NCBI RefSeq assembly: GCF_002844275.1 | Contig: NZ_NXGX01000014.1 | Span: 1 to 39,970 of the forward strand | DNA: 39,970 bases | Source of the DNA: Thalassospira lohafexi | Lineage (GTDB): Bacteria; Pseudomonadota; Alphaproteobacteria; Rhodospirillales; Thalassospiraceae | Direction: 5' to 3' | Part shown: piece by piece, positions 26,112-35,719 of the stretch | How positions within the stretch are numbered: the stretch's first letter is position 1 | Layout: the number at the start of each line of letters is the position of its first letter | Translations under genes and position numbers: made by a program | The notes under the pieces: generated by a model | What the model was told of the DNA's origin: nothing | What the model saw: only the letters and a program-made list of their open reading frames with translations | Databases searched by the model: none

Positions 26112-27494
26112 TTAAGCGCGACGCAATAATGCAAACATTTCAAGATGCGACGACCACAGGAACTGATCAATCGGCACAACCTGCTCAAGCTCATACCCGC
26201 CATTGCGCAAAACGCGTATGTCGCGGGTAAAGGTTGCCGGATTACATGACACCGCGATGACCCATTCCGGTCCGGTTGCCGCCAGTTGTTCTGCCTGCGA
26301 CAGGGCACCTGCCCGCGGGGGATCAAACAACACCAGATCAAGATTGCTAAGCTCATCGCCGGTTAACGGCTGGCGGAACAAATCACGTTTGATGACCTGT
26401 ATCGGGCTACCAGACTGGCCCACCGCATATTGCAACAACTCCACCGCACGGGGATCACTTTCAACCGCCAAAGTTGACCGGCGTTTGCCTGCAAGTGCCA
26501 ACGCAAAGGTAAAGCTTCCGATACCGCAAAACAGATCGGCAACCTGACGCGGTTGTGCTTTTTCAAGTGCCGATGTCACCGCAGTGACAAGGGCGTGTTC
26601 CCCTTCACGGGTTGCCTGCAAAAAGCCGCCCGGTGGCACCGCAACATCGACACCCTGAAACCTGACCACAGGTATACGTCGGGCCGCGACCGGCTCATCG
26701 GGTTCATCACCAGTTTTCCAGCTCAGACGCGCAAGGTCATTGTCATCGGCAAACTCGGCCAGATCCTGACGCATATCAAGATCCGGGTCCTTGGCCGCAT
26801 GAATGACAACATCCAGCCCGTTATCGGCCAGTGTGACGAAGACTTCCTTGATATCACGCGCATGATCGGGCGGGCAGGCCTCAAGGAACGTGACAAACGC
26901 CGCACGAAAGGCCATCAACTCGGGACGTAAAACGGCACAATCTGGAACATTCAAGACCGTGTGGCTAAATCGGCCATGGAAACCAACATGCACCCCGGTT
27001 GCCCCCACATGCACAGAAAATCCTGCGCGACGGCGACTTTGTGCCGGGGAAACTTCGACGGGAGCGACAAGCCGTTCGGCCTCGTCGGCGTCAAGACCGG
27101 CGCGCTGAACCGCGACCTTGGCCTTTTGACGTTTCCAGTCGCGATACTGGTCGTCATCCATATGCTGAAGCGCACAGCCGCCGCATTCCTTGAAATGCGA
27201 ACACCGTGGCTCATTGAAAAGTGCCGTGCGCGCGATTTCCGCGACCACTTCGGCACCATAGCCATCACCACGTTTCGACCGCAACGCCACACGAACTTCG
27301 TCGCCGGGCAAAACGCAATCGACATACACCAGAACTGATCTGCCGTCTGGTGCGCTGACATGCGCAATGCCGTCGCCGCGTGCGCCAACTTGTTCAATCG
27401 TGACCGGGGCTTCAAATCCGATCAATGGATCGCGCCGGGCTGATTGACGTTTGCGTCCGCCGCGTGCACGGGGGTTGCGCTGATGATGTTTCAT
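26112..27494 (-). CDS. TRAM-domain class I RNA (uracil-5)-methyltransferase (RlmD/TrmA-like)
   Basis: The 460-aa product has a basic N-terminus, a TRAM domain (about residues 27-85), the four-Cys iron-sulphur ligand set starting CSHFKECGGCALQ, the SAM-binding motif VADLFCGIGSFTFALAL, DLVLFDPPRAG, and the catalytic Cys in VIAVSCNPATFTRDI. The family makes 5-methyluridine in 23S rRNA or tRNA; the exact site (U747, U1939 or another) cannot be told. The ATG at 27494 has GAGAGAGAG just upstream; a GTG at 27524 lacks a ribosome binding site. It stands alone between gaps. Confidence 0.92.
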   Translation of the reverse strand: MKHHQRNPRARGGRKRQSARRDPLIGFEAPVTIEQVGARGDGIAHVSAPDGRSVLVYVDCVLPGDEVRVALRSKRGDGYGAEVVAEIARTALFNEPRCSHFKECGGCALQHMDDDQYRDWKRQKAKVAVQRAGLDADEAERLVAPVEVSPAQSRRRAGFSVHVGATGVHVGFHGRFSHTVLNVPDCAVLRPELMAFRAAFVTFLEACPPDHARDIKEVFVTLADNGLDVVIHAAKDPDLDMRQDLAEFADDNDLARLSWKTGDEPDEPVAARRIPVVRFQGVDVAVPPGGFLQATREGEHALVTAVTSALEKAQPRQVADLFCGIGSFTFALALAGKRRSTLAVESDPRAVELLQYAVGQSGSPIQVIKRDLFRQPLTGDELSNLDLVLFDPPRAGALSQAEQLAATGPEWVIAVSCNPATFTRDIRVLRNGGYELEQVVPIDQFLWSSHLEMFALLRRA

Positions 27495-27930
27495 AAACTC
27501 TCTCTCGGAGGTGATCTTCGCCACTTTTGGTCAGGAAATAATCTCGACGGGATCCTGACGCACGCCTGAGATACACCAGATGAGCCGCTCAGAACAGGGC
27601 CGTCTGGTTAAATATACGTCCCGATTTGCATGACACCCCTGACAAATCGCCCTGCACGTAACCTTTGATCTAAAAATTAATGCGCAATTGAACGCGACCA
27701 ACCCCTTAAAATCGTGTAAGAATACCCCCATAAAACACATATAAGTGCTTAACGCAGGGTAGAACGCTGATCATTGAATTTACAACAATGACCCGCACAA
27801 CAGCGTAAAACCTTCGTCGTTTGCGTAAAGTTGCCAAGATACAGAACACCTTAATGTTCGGGCGGTTATTGCGCATTTGACATATTCAGGGCGGGGGGCG
27901 CCTGAATGAGATGTCGTTCTTGGGGAAGAC
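27495..27930. other. Noncoding gap between divergent genes
   Basis: About 436 bp. It holds a leader hairpin, ATTCAGG at 27884-27890 with CCTGAAT at 27901-27907 around a G-rich 10-nt loop, 24 bp before the GGDEF/EAL start. A TTGACA at 27877-27882 overlaps the region but has no -10 at the right distance. A 69-codon minus frame at 27531-27740 looks random. Confidence 0.5.
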
Positions 27931-30534
27931 ATGGAAACTGAAAACAGACAGACGACCGAAGAAAAAGCCGCGACACAACAATCGCGCGTCAAAAGGCACG
28001 CACTGTTGGCGGCATTTCTGACCGCCGTTTTCTTCGCATCAGCAACATTCTTCTTCTGGACAGCCGCAATCGAGAACCGTCGGGCGATTTTGGCATCTGC
28101 AGCAAATATCACCGCCACCGCGATTGCCCAGCAAGTCAAACAGATTGTCGAGGCCAATCTTGGTGTTCTGGAAAGTTTTGCCGACATTTGGCAAGACGGC
28201 CCGCCCGAGGACGAACGCGCCTATCTTTCGGTTGCAACCCCGTTACAGGCCCGTTTCAGCGCCCTTCAGGCAATTAACTGGATCTCGCCAAACTACATCA
28301 TTCTGTACGTCGCCCCGATCAAGGGCAACGTTCCGGCCATGGGCGCTGACCTGAAACGCCACCCTGTCGCGGGCCCGGTGCTGGACATCGCACTTGATCA
28401 ACGGCGCACCCAAATCACGCCAACACTTGAACTTCTTCAAGGTGGACGCGGATTTGCCGCCTATAGCCCGGTTCTGGGACGCGATGGACAAATCATCGGC
28501 GTCATCAACGGGGCCTTTCGCATTCGGTCCATGCTCGCATCTGTCATCAATACCGAACAGGTCAATGATTACACTGTCCGCGTGCGTGAAAACGATACCG
28601 TATTGTTTGAAATCCGCGGCGAAGGTGATGACGAAACCCTTCAACATACTGCCGCAGCCGACATTGTCGGTCGCCAATGGCATATCGACGTCATTGCCGA
28701 TCCGAAACTGGCAAGTGCTGGCACGACAAACCCGCAGCTGATTTTGATCCTGGGGGTTCTTGCCACCATCCTGTTTACGATTGCGATCTTTGTTCTGGCA
28801 AACCGCCAACAGGCCGCAGCGCGCCGAACCATGCATCACATCAATGCCGGTGATGACATTAATGATCTGGCGTTGTCGATTACCAAGCTTGATGGTCATT
28901 TGAAATCCATGTCGCCGGAAACGGCTGATTTCTTTGACCTGCGTGAAGAAGATTACGGCTTCATCCGGTTTTACAATCTGGCCCCCGAATTCCAGTCAGA
29001 CGGCAGTTCATCGCGCAGATCGCAGGAAAAAATGCTCCTTGCCATCAACCGTGGCGACGACGAAGTGCGCCGCGAATGGATTGTACGCAGTTCCGAAGGC
29101 GTTCACGTCGTCTGTAATCTCGCGATGAAACCATCAACGGTCAATCCTGACTGTGTCGATATCACCCTGCACCACAATCCGGCGGCAAATGCGTCGGTCA
29201 ACCGTTTGCGGTATCTTGCAACACATGACCCGCTGACCGGGCTTCCCAATCATGCGCTGTTTGATGACCGGCTTAATCAGGCGGTTGCGCATGCAAAACG
29301 CTATGAAAAGCTGTTGTCTGTGCTGGTGGTCGATATCGATAATTTCCGCGCCGTTAATGACCGGTTTGGTGCGGATGTCGGTGATGAAACATTGCGGACC
29401 ATATCGGGCCGTTTGCGCGCCACTGTGCGCGAAAAAGACAGCTGTGCTCGGTTCTCGGGCGATATGTTTGCCATCATCGCCACCGACCTTTCCGAGGCCG
29501 AAGGTGCCGCCCTTGTCGCTGAACGCGTTGTCGAAGCCATTTCCCAACCCATCCAAACCGGCGGGAACGAAGAAATCCGGCTGCATGTCAGTGTCGGTGT
29601 TGCGCTTTATCCCAATGATGCCCGCGCACCGTCCCAATTGCTGGCCAATGCAGATGCGGCCATGTACCGCGCGCAGAAATCAGCCGAATCGTCTTATTGC
29701 TTCTTTGTCGAGACGATGAACAATGTGATGCACGCGCGCCTGTCGATGGAAACGCAGTTACGCCGGGCGGTTGATGAAAAACGCTTTGTTCTGGAATATC
29801 AACCACGCTATCGCACATCGGATCAAAACCTGACCGGGTTTGAAGCCCTGCTGCGCTGGATCGATGATAGTGGCAAGCGTCGCCTGCCGCCTGATTTCAT
29901 CGCGGTTGCTGACCGTACCGGACTTTTGTCGCCACTGGGTCACTGGATCATTGAAACCGTTTGCAAACAGATTGCCGAATGGCGCGATGCCGGTTATGCG
30001 CCGGTTCCGATTGCGCTGAATGTGTCCAGCCGTCAATTCATTCAGGCCGACCTGATCAAAAACATCCTCGACCTGACAACCGAATACGAAATTGATCCGG
30101 GCATCATCGAAGTTGAGGTTTCCGAAGACATCGCCATGCGCGACCCCGAACGCGCCCTTGGACAGTTCTATCGCTTTGCCGAGGCCGGGATTGGCTTGAC
30201 CCTTGATCACTTTGCCGCGGGCAATACATCCCTTCGGTATCTCAAACGGTTCCCGATCCAGCGCATCAAACTGTCAAAATCGCTGTTTGACTTCGCACTC
30301 GATGAGCAACCTGAAAACAGCATTTTGCAACCCGCAATCCGGCTGTGCAAAAGCCTGAACCGCAAAGTTGTCGCCGTCGGCGTCGAAACCGAAGAACAAC
30401 TGGCGATGCTGAAATCAGCCGACTGTGACGAGATCCAGGGTTTCCTGTTGTCCCGGCCGGTAGATGCCTCAAAAACCACAGGCCTTCTGCCCCGGTTAAG
30501 CAACGCCGATCCGTCGCCAACCGCCAAAAGCTGA
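27931..30534 (+). CDS. Membrane CHASE-like sensor with degenerate GGDEF and EAL domains
   Basis: The 867-aa product has two membrane segments (about residues 23-45 and 270-292) around a periplasmic CHASE-like sensor. A PAS-like cytoplasmic region, a GGDEF domain (about 432-590) and an EAL domain (about 605-860) follow. The GGDEF motif is SGDMF, so cyclase activity is unlikely. In the EAL domain FEALLRW, NVSSRQF and the Glu of VGVETEEQ remain. The metal-binding DDFGTG loop is DHFAAG, the ExxE segment reads EVSED, and VAEGVET is VAVGVET, so phosphodiesterase activity is also doubtful. It may be a c-di-GMP receptor. GGGGAAG precedes the ATG. A strong terminator follows. Confidence 0.9.
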   Translation: METENRQTTEEKAATQQSRVKRHALLAAFLTAVFFASATFFFWTAAIENRRAILASAANITATAIAQQVKQIVEANLGVLESFADIWQDGPPEDERAYLSVATPLQARFSALQAINWISPNYIILYVAPIKGNVPAMGADLKRHPVAGPVLDIALDQRRTQITPTLELLQGGRGFAAYSPVLGRDGQIIGVINGAFRIRSMLASVINTEQVNDYTVRVRENDTVLFEIRGEGDDETLQHTAAADIVGRQWHIDVIADPKLASAGTTNPQLILILGVLATILFTIAIFVLANRQQAAARRTMHHINAGDDINDLALSITKLDGHLKSMSPETADFFDLREEDYGFIRFYNLAPEFQSDGSSSRRSQEKMLLAINRGDDEVRREWIVRSSEGVHVVCNLAMKPSTVNPDCVDITLHHNPAANASVNRLRYLATHDPLTGLPNHALFDDRLNQAVAHAKRYEKLLSVLVVDIDNFRAVNDRFGADVGDETLRTISGRLRATVREKDSCARFSGDMFAIIATDLSEAEGAALVAERVVEAISQPIQTGGNEEIRLHVSVGVALYPNDARAPSQLLANADAAMYRAQKSAESSYCFFVETMNNVMHARLSMETQLRRAVDEKRFVLEYQPRYRTSDQNLTGFEALLRWIDDSGKRRLPPDFIAVADRTGLLSPLGHWIIETVCKQIAEWRDAGYAPVPIALNVSSRQFIQADLIKNILDLTTEYEIDPGIIEVEVSEDIAMRDPERALGQFYRFAEAGIGLTLDHFAAGNTSLRYLKRFPIQRIKLSKSLFDFALDEQPENSILQPAIRLCKSLNRKVVAVGVETEEQLAMLKSADCDEIQGFLLSRPVDASKTTGLLPRLSNADPSPTAKS

Positions 30535-30558
30535 TTGTCAAACACAGAAACCACCATA

Positions 30559-30597
30559 AAAAAACACCTGTCGGCATCCGCCTGACAGGTGTTTTTT
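30559..30597. terminator. Bidirectional terminator between GGDEF/EAL gene and mgtE
   Basis: A 14-bp perfect stem, AAAAAACACCTGTC at 30559-30572 with GACAGGTGTTTTTT at 30584-30597, carries a T-run on either strand. It separates two convergent genes. Confidence 0.95.
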
Positions 30598-30614
30598 GGT
30601 TTGGGATGGATTTT

Positions 30615-32021
30615 CTAAAGGAGGAACAGCGCGGCCAAACCAAGGAAAGCAAAGAACCCGACCACATCGGTAATGGTTGTCAAAAAGACCGATGAGGATA
30701 CCGCCGGGTCAATCCCGGCACGTTCCAGACCAAGCGGGATCAAGGCACCAAACAAACCGGCAAACAGCAGGTTAATGATCATGGCAACGCCAATGACCGA
30801 TCCCAGCAAGCCATCCTCAAACCAGAACCACGTCACCCCGCCGGCCAGAAACGCAAACGCCAAGCCATTAAGGCCACACACCGCGACTTCCTTGCGGATC
30901 ACACGCCATGCGTTGGTACTTGTAAGCTCACGCGTGGCAATCGCGCGCACGGCAACCGTAAGGGTCTGTGTGCCGGCATTCCCGCCCATTGAGGCCACGA
31001 TTGGCATCAGGACCGCAAGCGCAACCAGTCTTTCGATCGTATTTTCAAACGCACTGATGACCATGGACGCCATAATCGCCGTGCCCAGATTGATCAGAAG
31101 CCACGTGAAACGCGACCGGGTGGTATCAAGGATCGCACTTGAAAGGTCATCTTCCTCGCCAACACCGGCAAGGCGCATCATGTCTTCTTCGTATTCTTCA
31201 TCAATAACGTCAACCACGTCATCGACCGTGATCACACCGACAAGACGCCCGCTGTCATCGACAACCGGTGCGGAAATAAGGTCACGTTGACGGAACAGAT
31301 GGGCGACGTTTTCCTGTTCTTCGGTCACAACGACCGTGCGCATTTCATCCGATTCCATCACATCGCGCACCAGAACCGGACGGTTGGTGCGGATCACGCG
31401 TGATAACGGCACAATCCCGACCGGGCTATAGCGCGGGTCAACAATGATGATGTCGTAAAAATCTTCCGGCAGGTTCTTTGCCGAGCGCAGGAAATCAATC
31501 GTTTGCCCAACCGACCAGTAATCGGGGATCGCCACCAGCTCGCGCTGCATGATACGACCGGCGGTATATTCCGGATACGACAGCGCCTCTTCAACACGCG
31601 CGCGTTCGATATCAGAAAGCGCACCCAGAAGTTCGCGTTGCTCTTCCTTGTCGAAATCCTCAATGACTTCGACCACGTCATCGGAATCAAGTTCCGAAAT
31701 CGCCTCGGCAACGACATCCGTGCCAAGGCGGCTGATGACCTCTTCACGCAGTTCGTCATCAAGTTCGGTCAGAAGTTCCGGATCAAAGTCCGGCCGGATC
31801 AGATCAACAAGCTGTTCACGCTGATTGCTGCTTGCCCACCCCAAAAGGTCGGCAATATCGGCAAAGTGAAGTTCGGAAATAAGTTCGGACGCGCGCGAAT
31901 GATCATCTTCGCCAAGCGCATCAAGGACTTCACGCCCATATTCAGGTGTCAGATCAACATAGTCGTCGCTGCTGGATGTGCTATCCGCAGGACGGTCGAG
32001 TTCTTCGACGTCACTTGTCAT
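30615..32021 (-). CDS. mgtE: Magnesium channel/transporter MgtE
   Basis: The 468-aa product has the three parts of MgtE. An N-terminal superhelical acidic domain (about residues 25-145; Asp/Glu-rich Mg2+ sensor sites) is followed by two CBS domains (about 150-275, including SPVGIVPLSRVIRTNRPVLV and LVGVITVDDVVDVIDEEYEEDM). Five C-terminal membrane helices follow, with the pore region LPIVASMGGNAGTQT-like (MPIVASMGGNAGTQTLT) and NLLFAGLFGALIP. In known MgtE, Mg2+ bound between the N and CBS domains closes the pore. AGGAGG precedes the ATG. No Mg2+ riboswitch is visible upstream; the preceding 158 bp hold the maeB terminator. Confidence 0.96.
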   Translation of the reverse strand: MTSDVEELDRPADSTSSSDDYVDLTPEYGREVLDALGEDDHSRASELISELHFADIADLLGWASSNQREQLVDLIRPDFDPELLTELDDELREEVISRLGTDVVAEAISELDSDDVVEVIEDFDKEEQRELLGALSDIERARVEEALSYPEYTAGRIMQRELVAIPDYWSVGQTIDFLRSAKNLPEDFYDIIIVDPRYSPVGIVPLSRVIRTNRPVLVRDVMESDEMRTVVVTEEQENVAHLFRQRDLISAPVVDDSGRLVGVITVDDVVDVIDEEYEEDMMRLAGVGEEDDLSSAILDTTRSRFTWLLINLGTAIMASMVISAFENTIERLVALAVLMPIVASMGGNAGTQTLTVAVRAIATRELTSTNAWRVIRKEVAVCGLNGLAFAFLAGGVTWFWFEDGLLGSVIGVAMIINLLFAGLFGALIPLGLERAGIDPAVSSSVFLTTITDVVGFFAFLGLAALFLL

Positions 32022-32087
32022 CTGCCCCTCCTGATGTGCGTGCTGGTTTTACGTCCTGCAACCTGATTGGGTTCAGACCCTAAAAAT

Positions 32088-32126
32088 GCCGTGCCGGGGA
32101 TCGATTGATCGATCTCCCGACACGGC
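32088..32126 (-). terminator. Terminator of the malic enzyme gene
   Basis: A long imperfect hairpin (GCCGTG at 32088 to CACGGC at 32126, with a GATCGAT-type inner stem) is followed on the minus strand by ATTTTTA. It lies 53 bp past the stop. Confidence 0.88.
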
Positions 32127-32179
32127 TGTTTCTGCGCTATCACATGGCCCCGGTCAAGGGGCACAATTGCAGATAGATT

Positions 32180-34474
32180 TTATGCGCCTTCCTGACTGCG
32201 GGTAACTGCATCAACCACGGCAATCGCGGTCATGTTGACAATGCCACGCACCGTAATCGACGGGCTAACCACGTGGGCAGATTTCGCCGCACCGACCAAA
32301 ATCGGCCCCACCGGCAAACCATCGCCCAGCATTTTGACCATGTTGTAGGAAATGTTGGCCGCATCAAGCGTCGGCATCACCAGAAGGTTGGCCGATCCCT
32401 TAAGCATCGAATGGGGGAAAATGCGATCACGGATCGGCTGTGAAATCGCCGCGTCCGCATGCATTTCACCTTCGATCTCAAGATCAGGCGCTTGGGTTCG
32501 GATCAACTGCAACGCATCACGCATCTTGCAGGCGGATTTGTTTTCGTGACTGCCAAAGTTGGAATGCGAAATCAATGCTGCCTTTGGCGTAATCCCGAAC
32601 CGTTTGACCACGTCGGCGGCCATAATCGCGGTTTCCGCAACATGTTCAGGGGTCGGATCAACCGACACATACGTATCGGTCAGGAAGAACGTCCCCTGCT
32701 TCATGATCATCATGTTGACCGTGGAAAAATCGGTCACACCTTTGCGCAAACCCACAAGATTGCGGACATAGCGCAGATGACGCAGGAAACCGCCCTGACA
32801 GCCACACAGCATCGCATCAACTTCGCCACGGCGCAGCATCAGGGACGCAATCACGGTTGGACGTGTCCGGACAATCGCACGGGCATATTCCGGGTTGATC
32901 CCGCGACGGCCCATGATGTTGTGGAAGTCCTGCCAATCCTGTTCGAAATGCGCATTGTCGTCCGGATCGTGAATTTCGATCTGCTCATCTGGCACGATCC
33001 GCAGGCCAAGCTCGGTAATCCGTTCAAGAATGACACTGCGACGCCCAATAAGCACTGGATGGCAAATTCCGTCATCCACCAGAACCTGACAGGCCTGAAG
33101 CACACGGCGCGATTCGCCCTCGGGATAGACGACGCGTTTTTTATGCGCACGCGCCATATCAAAGACCGGCTTCATCACCAGACCGGACCGGAAGACAAAG
33201 CCTTCAAGCTGCTGGCGATAGGCATCAAAATCTTTGATCGGGCGTTTGGCAACGCCACTGTCCATCGCCGCCTTGGCAACACGCGGCGGAATTTCGATCA
33301 TCAAACGCGGATCAAACGGTTTGGGGATCAAATATTCCGGCCCGAATTTAAGCTCCATCCCGCCATAGGCGGTTGCAACCACGTCCGATACCTCGGCCTT
33401 TGCCAAATCGGCAATGGCGTGAACCGCGGCGATCTTCATTTCCTCGTTGATCTCGGTCGCACCAACATCAAGTGCACCACGGAACAGGAACGGGAAACAT
33501 AGAACGTTGTTCACCTGATTGGGATAATCGGTCCGCCCGGTGGCCATCACCGCATCGGGGCGGATTTCCTTGACCAGTTCAGGGGACACTTCCGGGGTCG
33601 GATTTGCCAGCGCCATGATGATCGGGCCTTCGCCCATCTTGCGAAGCTCTTCCTCGCCCATGACGTTTGGTGCCGAAAGACCAAGGAAAATATCAGCCCC
33701 TTCGATCACATCGCTGAGCGTACGGGCATTGGTTTCAATGGCATATTCGTCTTTCCACGGGTCCATTTCATCTTTACGGCCCTTGTACACCACACCGAAA
33801 CGGTCCGTGACCGTGATGTTGTGTTTAGGAAGCCCCATGGACACCAGCAAGTTCAAACACGCCAAGGCGGCCGCACCGGCACCCGACGTCACAAGGCGAA
33901 CCTTGTTGATATCCTTGCCCGTCACACGCAAACCATTAAGGACGGCTGCGGCAACGCAAATTGCCGTGCCATGCTGATCATCATGGAAAATCGGGATATT
34001 GCAGCGTTCGCGCAGGGCCTTCTCGATGATGAAGCATTCCGGCGCCTTAATGTCTTCGAGGTTAACCCCCCCGAAAGTCGGCTCCAGTGCGGCCACGATA
34101 TCGATAAATTTCTGCGGATCGGTTTCGTCAACTTCAAGGTCAAAGACATCAATATTGGCGAACTTCTTAAACAGAACCGCCTTGCCTTCCATGACCGGTT
34201 TGGACGCCAGCGGACCAATCGGCCCAAGGCCAAGCACCGCCGTCCCGTTGGAAATCACGCCAACCAGATTGGCACGCGCGGTATATTCCGCTGCGGTTTC
34301 CGGGTCTTTGACGATTTCCTCACAGGCGAATGCCACCCCCGGCGAATAAGCCAGCGCAAGATCACGCTGGTTCGCAAGGGTCGTGGTTGCCGTTACGGAC
34401 AATTTCCCCGGGGTGGGATACCGGTGATAGTCCAAAGCTGCTTCGCGCAGCTTGTCATTTCGATTTGCCATCAT
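32180..34474 (-). CDS. maeB: NADP-dependent malic enzyme with C-terminal phosphotransacetylase-like domain
   Basis: The 764-aa product joins a malic enzyme (about residues 1-425: [44 protein letters not shown], metal-binding FHDDQHGTA, nucleotide-binding [16 protein letters not shown]) to a phosphotransacetylase-like domain (about 430-764: [15 protein letters not shown], ending with GAAKSAHVV). The length is normal for MaeB. It decarboxylates malate to pyruvate, making NADPH; the second domain is usually regulatory, binding acetyl-CoA. The ATG at 34474 with AAAGGT upstream is chosen; the next codon is also ATG. A perfect palindrome at 34506-34524 may be an operator. Confidence 0.96.
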   Translation of the reverse strand: MMANRNDKLREAALDYHRYPTPGKLSVTATTTLANQRDLALAYSPGVAFACEEIVKDPETAAEYTARANLVGVISNGTAVLGLGPIGPLASKPVMEGKAVLFKKFANIDVFDLEVDETDPQKFIDIVAALEPTFGGVNLEDIKAPECFIIEKALRERCNIPIFHDDQHGTAICVAAAVLNGLRVTGKDINKVRLVTSGAGAAALACLNLLVSMGLPKHNITVTDRFGVVYKGRKDEMDPWKDEYAIETNARTLSDVIEGADIFLGLSAPNVMGEEELRKMGEGPIIMALANPTPEVSPELVKEIRPDAVMATGRTDYPNQVNNVLCFPFLFRGALDVGATEINEEMKIAAVHAIADLAKAEVSDVVATAYGGMELKFGPEYLIPKPFDPRLMIEIPPRVAKAAMDSGVAKRPIKDFDAYRQQLEGFVFRSGLVMKPVFDMARAHKKRVVYPEGESRRVLQACQVLVDDGICHPVLIGRRSVILERITELGLRIVPDEQIEIHDPDDNAHFEQDWQDFHNIMGRRGINPEYARAIVRTRPTVIASLMLRRGEVDAMLCGCQGGFLRHLRYVRNLVGLRKGVTDFSTVNMMIMKQGTFFLTDTYVSVDPTPEHVAETAIMAADVVKRFGITPKAALISHSNFGSHENKSACKMRDALQLIRTQAPDLEIEGEMHADAAISQPIRDRIFPHSMLKGSANLLVMPTLDAANISYNMVKMLGDGLPVGPILVGAAKSAHVVSPSITVRGIVNMTAIAVVDAVTRSQEGA

Positions 34475-34505
34475 AATACCTTTTAATCTCAGGTATTTAC
34501 ATTAA

Positions 34506-34524
34506 TTAACCATCAAGTGGTTAA
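34506..34524. promoter_or_regulatory. Palindrome TTAACCA-TCAAG-TGGTTAA upstream of maeB
   Basis: Perfect 7-bp arms with a 5-bp centre lie 32 bp upstream of the maeB ATG. The position fits an operator near the transcription start. The regulator is unknown. Confidence 0.5.
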
Positions 34525-34754
34525 ATCCTGATAATTCATTTTAGTGGGATATACAGACTAAAGCAGTTTCCCATACGTTTGAAGCATTCAGTGTGTCGTT
34601 CCGCCAAAGGGCTGCATTGCGTAATTTTCAACGCGGCACTGCACAATAAATCAATCACTTGCACCGGCACGGCCCTTTGCCAAACATCCTGTCTGATCCT
34701 TGCAGTTCCAAACACATTGTAGGGCATATATCAGCAGGAACCAAAAACGAAAAA

Positions 34755-34775
34755 ACCCGCCATTTCTGGCGGGGT
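34755..34775. terminator. Free-standing terminator
   Basis: CCCGCCA at 34756-34762 pairs with TGGCGGG at 34767-34773. TTTTTT follows on minus and CTTTTT on plus. It lies 48 bp beyond the tRNA terminator, so it may be a backup for the tRNA, or end a plus-strand transcript from the maeB side. Confidence 0.8.
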
Positions 34776-34822
34776 CTTTTTCATGATATCTTATCGCCTG
34801 AGCCAAGGGCCAGAATCAAAAA

Positions 34823-34845
34823 AGCCCCCTCTTAAAAAGAGGAGG
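34823..34845 (-). terminator. Terminator of tRNA-Leu
   Basis: GCCCCCTCTT at 34823-34832 pairs with AAGAGGAGGC at 34836-34845 (one G-T position). TTTTTT follows on the minus strand, directly after the tRNA 3' end. Confidence 0.9.
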
Positions 34846-34851
34846 CGTTTT

Positions 34852-34938
34852 TGGTGCGGTCGAGAAGACTCGAACTTCCACGGGGGTTAGCCCACAGCGA
34901 CCTCAACGCTGCGCGTCTACCAATTCCGCCACGACCGC
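34852..34938 (-). tRNA. tRNA-Leu (anticodon GAG)
   Basis: The minus strand folds as a class II tRNA of 87 nt with CCA encoded. The acceptor stem is GCGGTCG/CGACCGC with discriminator A. The D-arm region reads TGGTAGACGC, the anticodon stem CAGCG/CGCTG encloses loop TTGAGGT with anticodon GAG, a long variable arm follows, and the T-arm contains GTTCGAGTC. It decodes CUC and CUU. Confidence 0.97.
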
Positions 34939-35056
34939 ATATGTCGTAACAACAAGGCTACTGAGGTAAGTTTGTAGGCTTGCCTTGCTGCGAAAAGGGA
35001 GATAGCAAATTGATTACCCCTGATCAAGGGCTCATTTCACTTATTTGACAGGAAAA

Positions 35057-35719
35057 ATGCAAAGCATCGCCCCAACCGCGCAAATCCCCGACTGGCGCAC
35101 CGCCTCCGGGTTGGTTTCATACCCCGAAGCACTGGCCGAAATGGAAGCCCGCGCTGAAGCCATACATGCGGGAAAAGCAAGGGAACTCATATGGTTTTTG
35201 GAACATCCCCCGCTTTATACATCGGGAACCAGTGCGCATATCGAGGACCTTGTCGATCCGGATCGCTTTCCTGTTTATAACGCCGGGCGCGGCGGACAAT
35301 ATACCTATCATGGACCGGGCCAACGCATCGCGTACCTGATGCTGGACCTTAAAACACGCGGTCGTGACGTACGCGCCTATGTTCATAACCTTGAAGAATG
35401 GGTGATTCGCACCCTCTCCCTGCTCGGTGTCACCGGCGAACGCCGCGATGGACGTGTTGGCATCTGGGTGGTGCGCGATGATGGCCGCGAAGACAAGATT
35501 TCCGCCATCGGGGTGCGGGTGCGTCGTTGGGTGACCTTTCATGGCATCGCGATCAACGTATCACCCGACCTGTCGCATTTTGGCGGCATTGTTCCCTGTG
35601 GCATTGCCGACCACGGCGTCACGAGTTTGGCCGACCTTGGCGTCGATATTTCTATGGAAGAACTCGACCGCCTGTTAAAACAAACCTTTACGGAAATCTT
35701 TCCCGGAACATCTACATGA
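35057..35719 (+). CDS. lipB: Lipoyl(octanoyl) transferase LipB
   Basis: The 220-aa product shows the LipB signature [12 protein letters not shown], the [11 protein letters not shown] segment, the lysine loop [19 protein letters not shown] and the catalytic Cys in [16 protein letters not shown]. The enzyme moves octanoate from acyl-carrier protein to lipoyl domains of dehydrogenase complexes and the glycine cleavage system. The ATG at 35057 has AGGA 5 nt upstream; a TTG four codons earlier is unlikely. Its stop overlaps the start of the following diguanylate cyclase gene (ATGA), an unexpected pairing. Confidence 0.96.
   Translation: MQSIAPTAQIPDWRTASGLVSYPEALAEMEARAEAIHAGKARELIWFLEHPPLYTSGTSAHIEDLVDPDRFPVYNAGRGGQYTYHGPGQRIAYLMLDLKTRGRDVRAYVHNLEEWVIRTLSLLGVTGERRDGRVGIWVVRDDGREDKISAIGVRVRRWVTFHGIAINVSPDLSHFGGIVPCGIADHGVTSLADLGVDISMEELDRLLKQTFTEIFPGTST

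Larger units (their letters stand above)
34475..34851. other. Gap between maeB and tRNA-Leu
   Basis: 377 bp with no convincing gene. It contains the maeB upstream palindrome, a free-standing terminator at 34755-34775 and the tRNA terminator. A 63-codon minus frame at 34536-34727 has no support. Confidence 0.5.

Noticed and set aside
27531..27740. 69-codon minus frame in the gap before the GGDEF/EAL gene
   Set aside because: Cys-rich random-looking translation with no ribosome binding site; likely noncoding.
27931..30534. Calling the GGDEF/EAL protein LapD for the adhesin system
   Set aside because: No LapG gene is nearby, no LapG cleavage site is seen in the adhesin N-terminus, and the genes are far apart.
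35527..35715. Upstream extension of the diguanylate cyclase frame into lipB
   Set aside because: It lies wholly inside the conserved part of lipB, and the ATG at 35716 forms a normal ATGA overlap.
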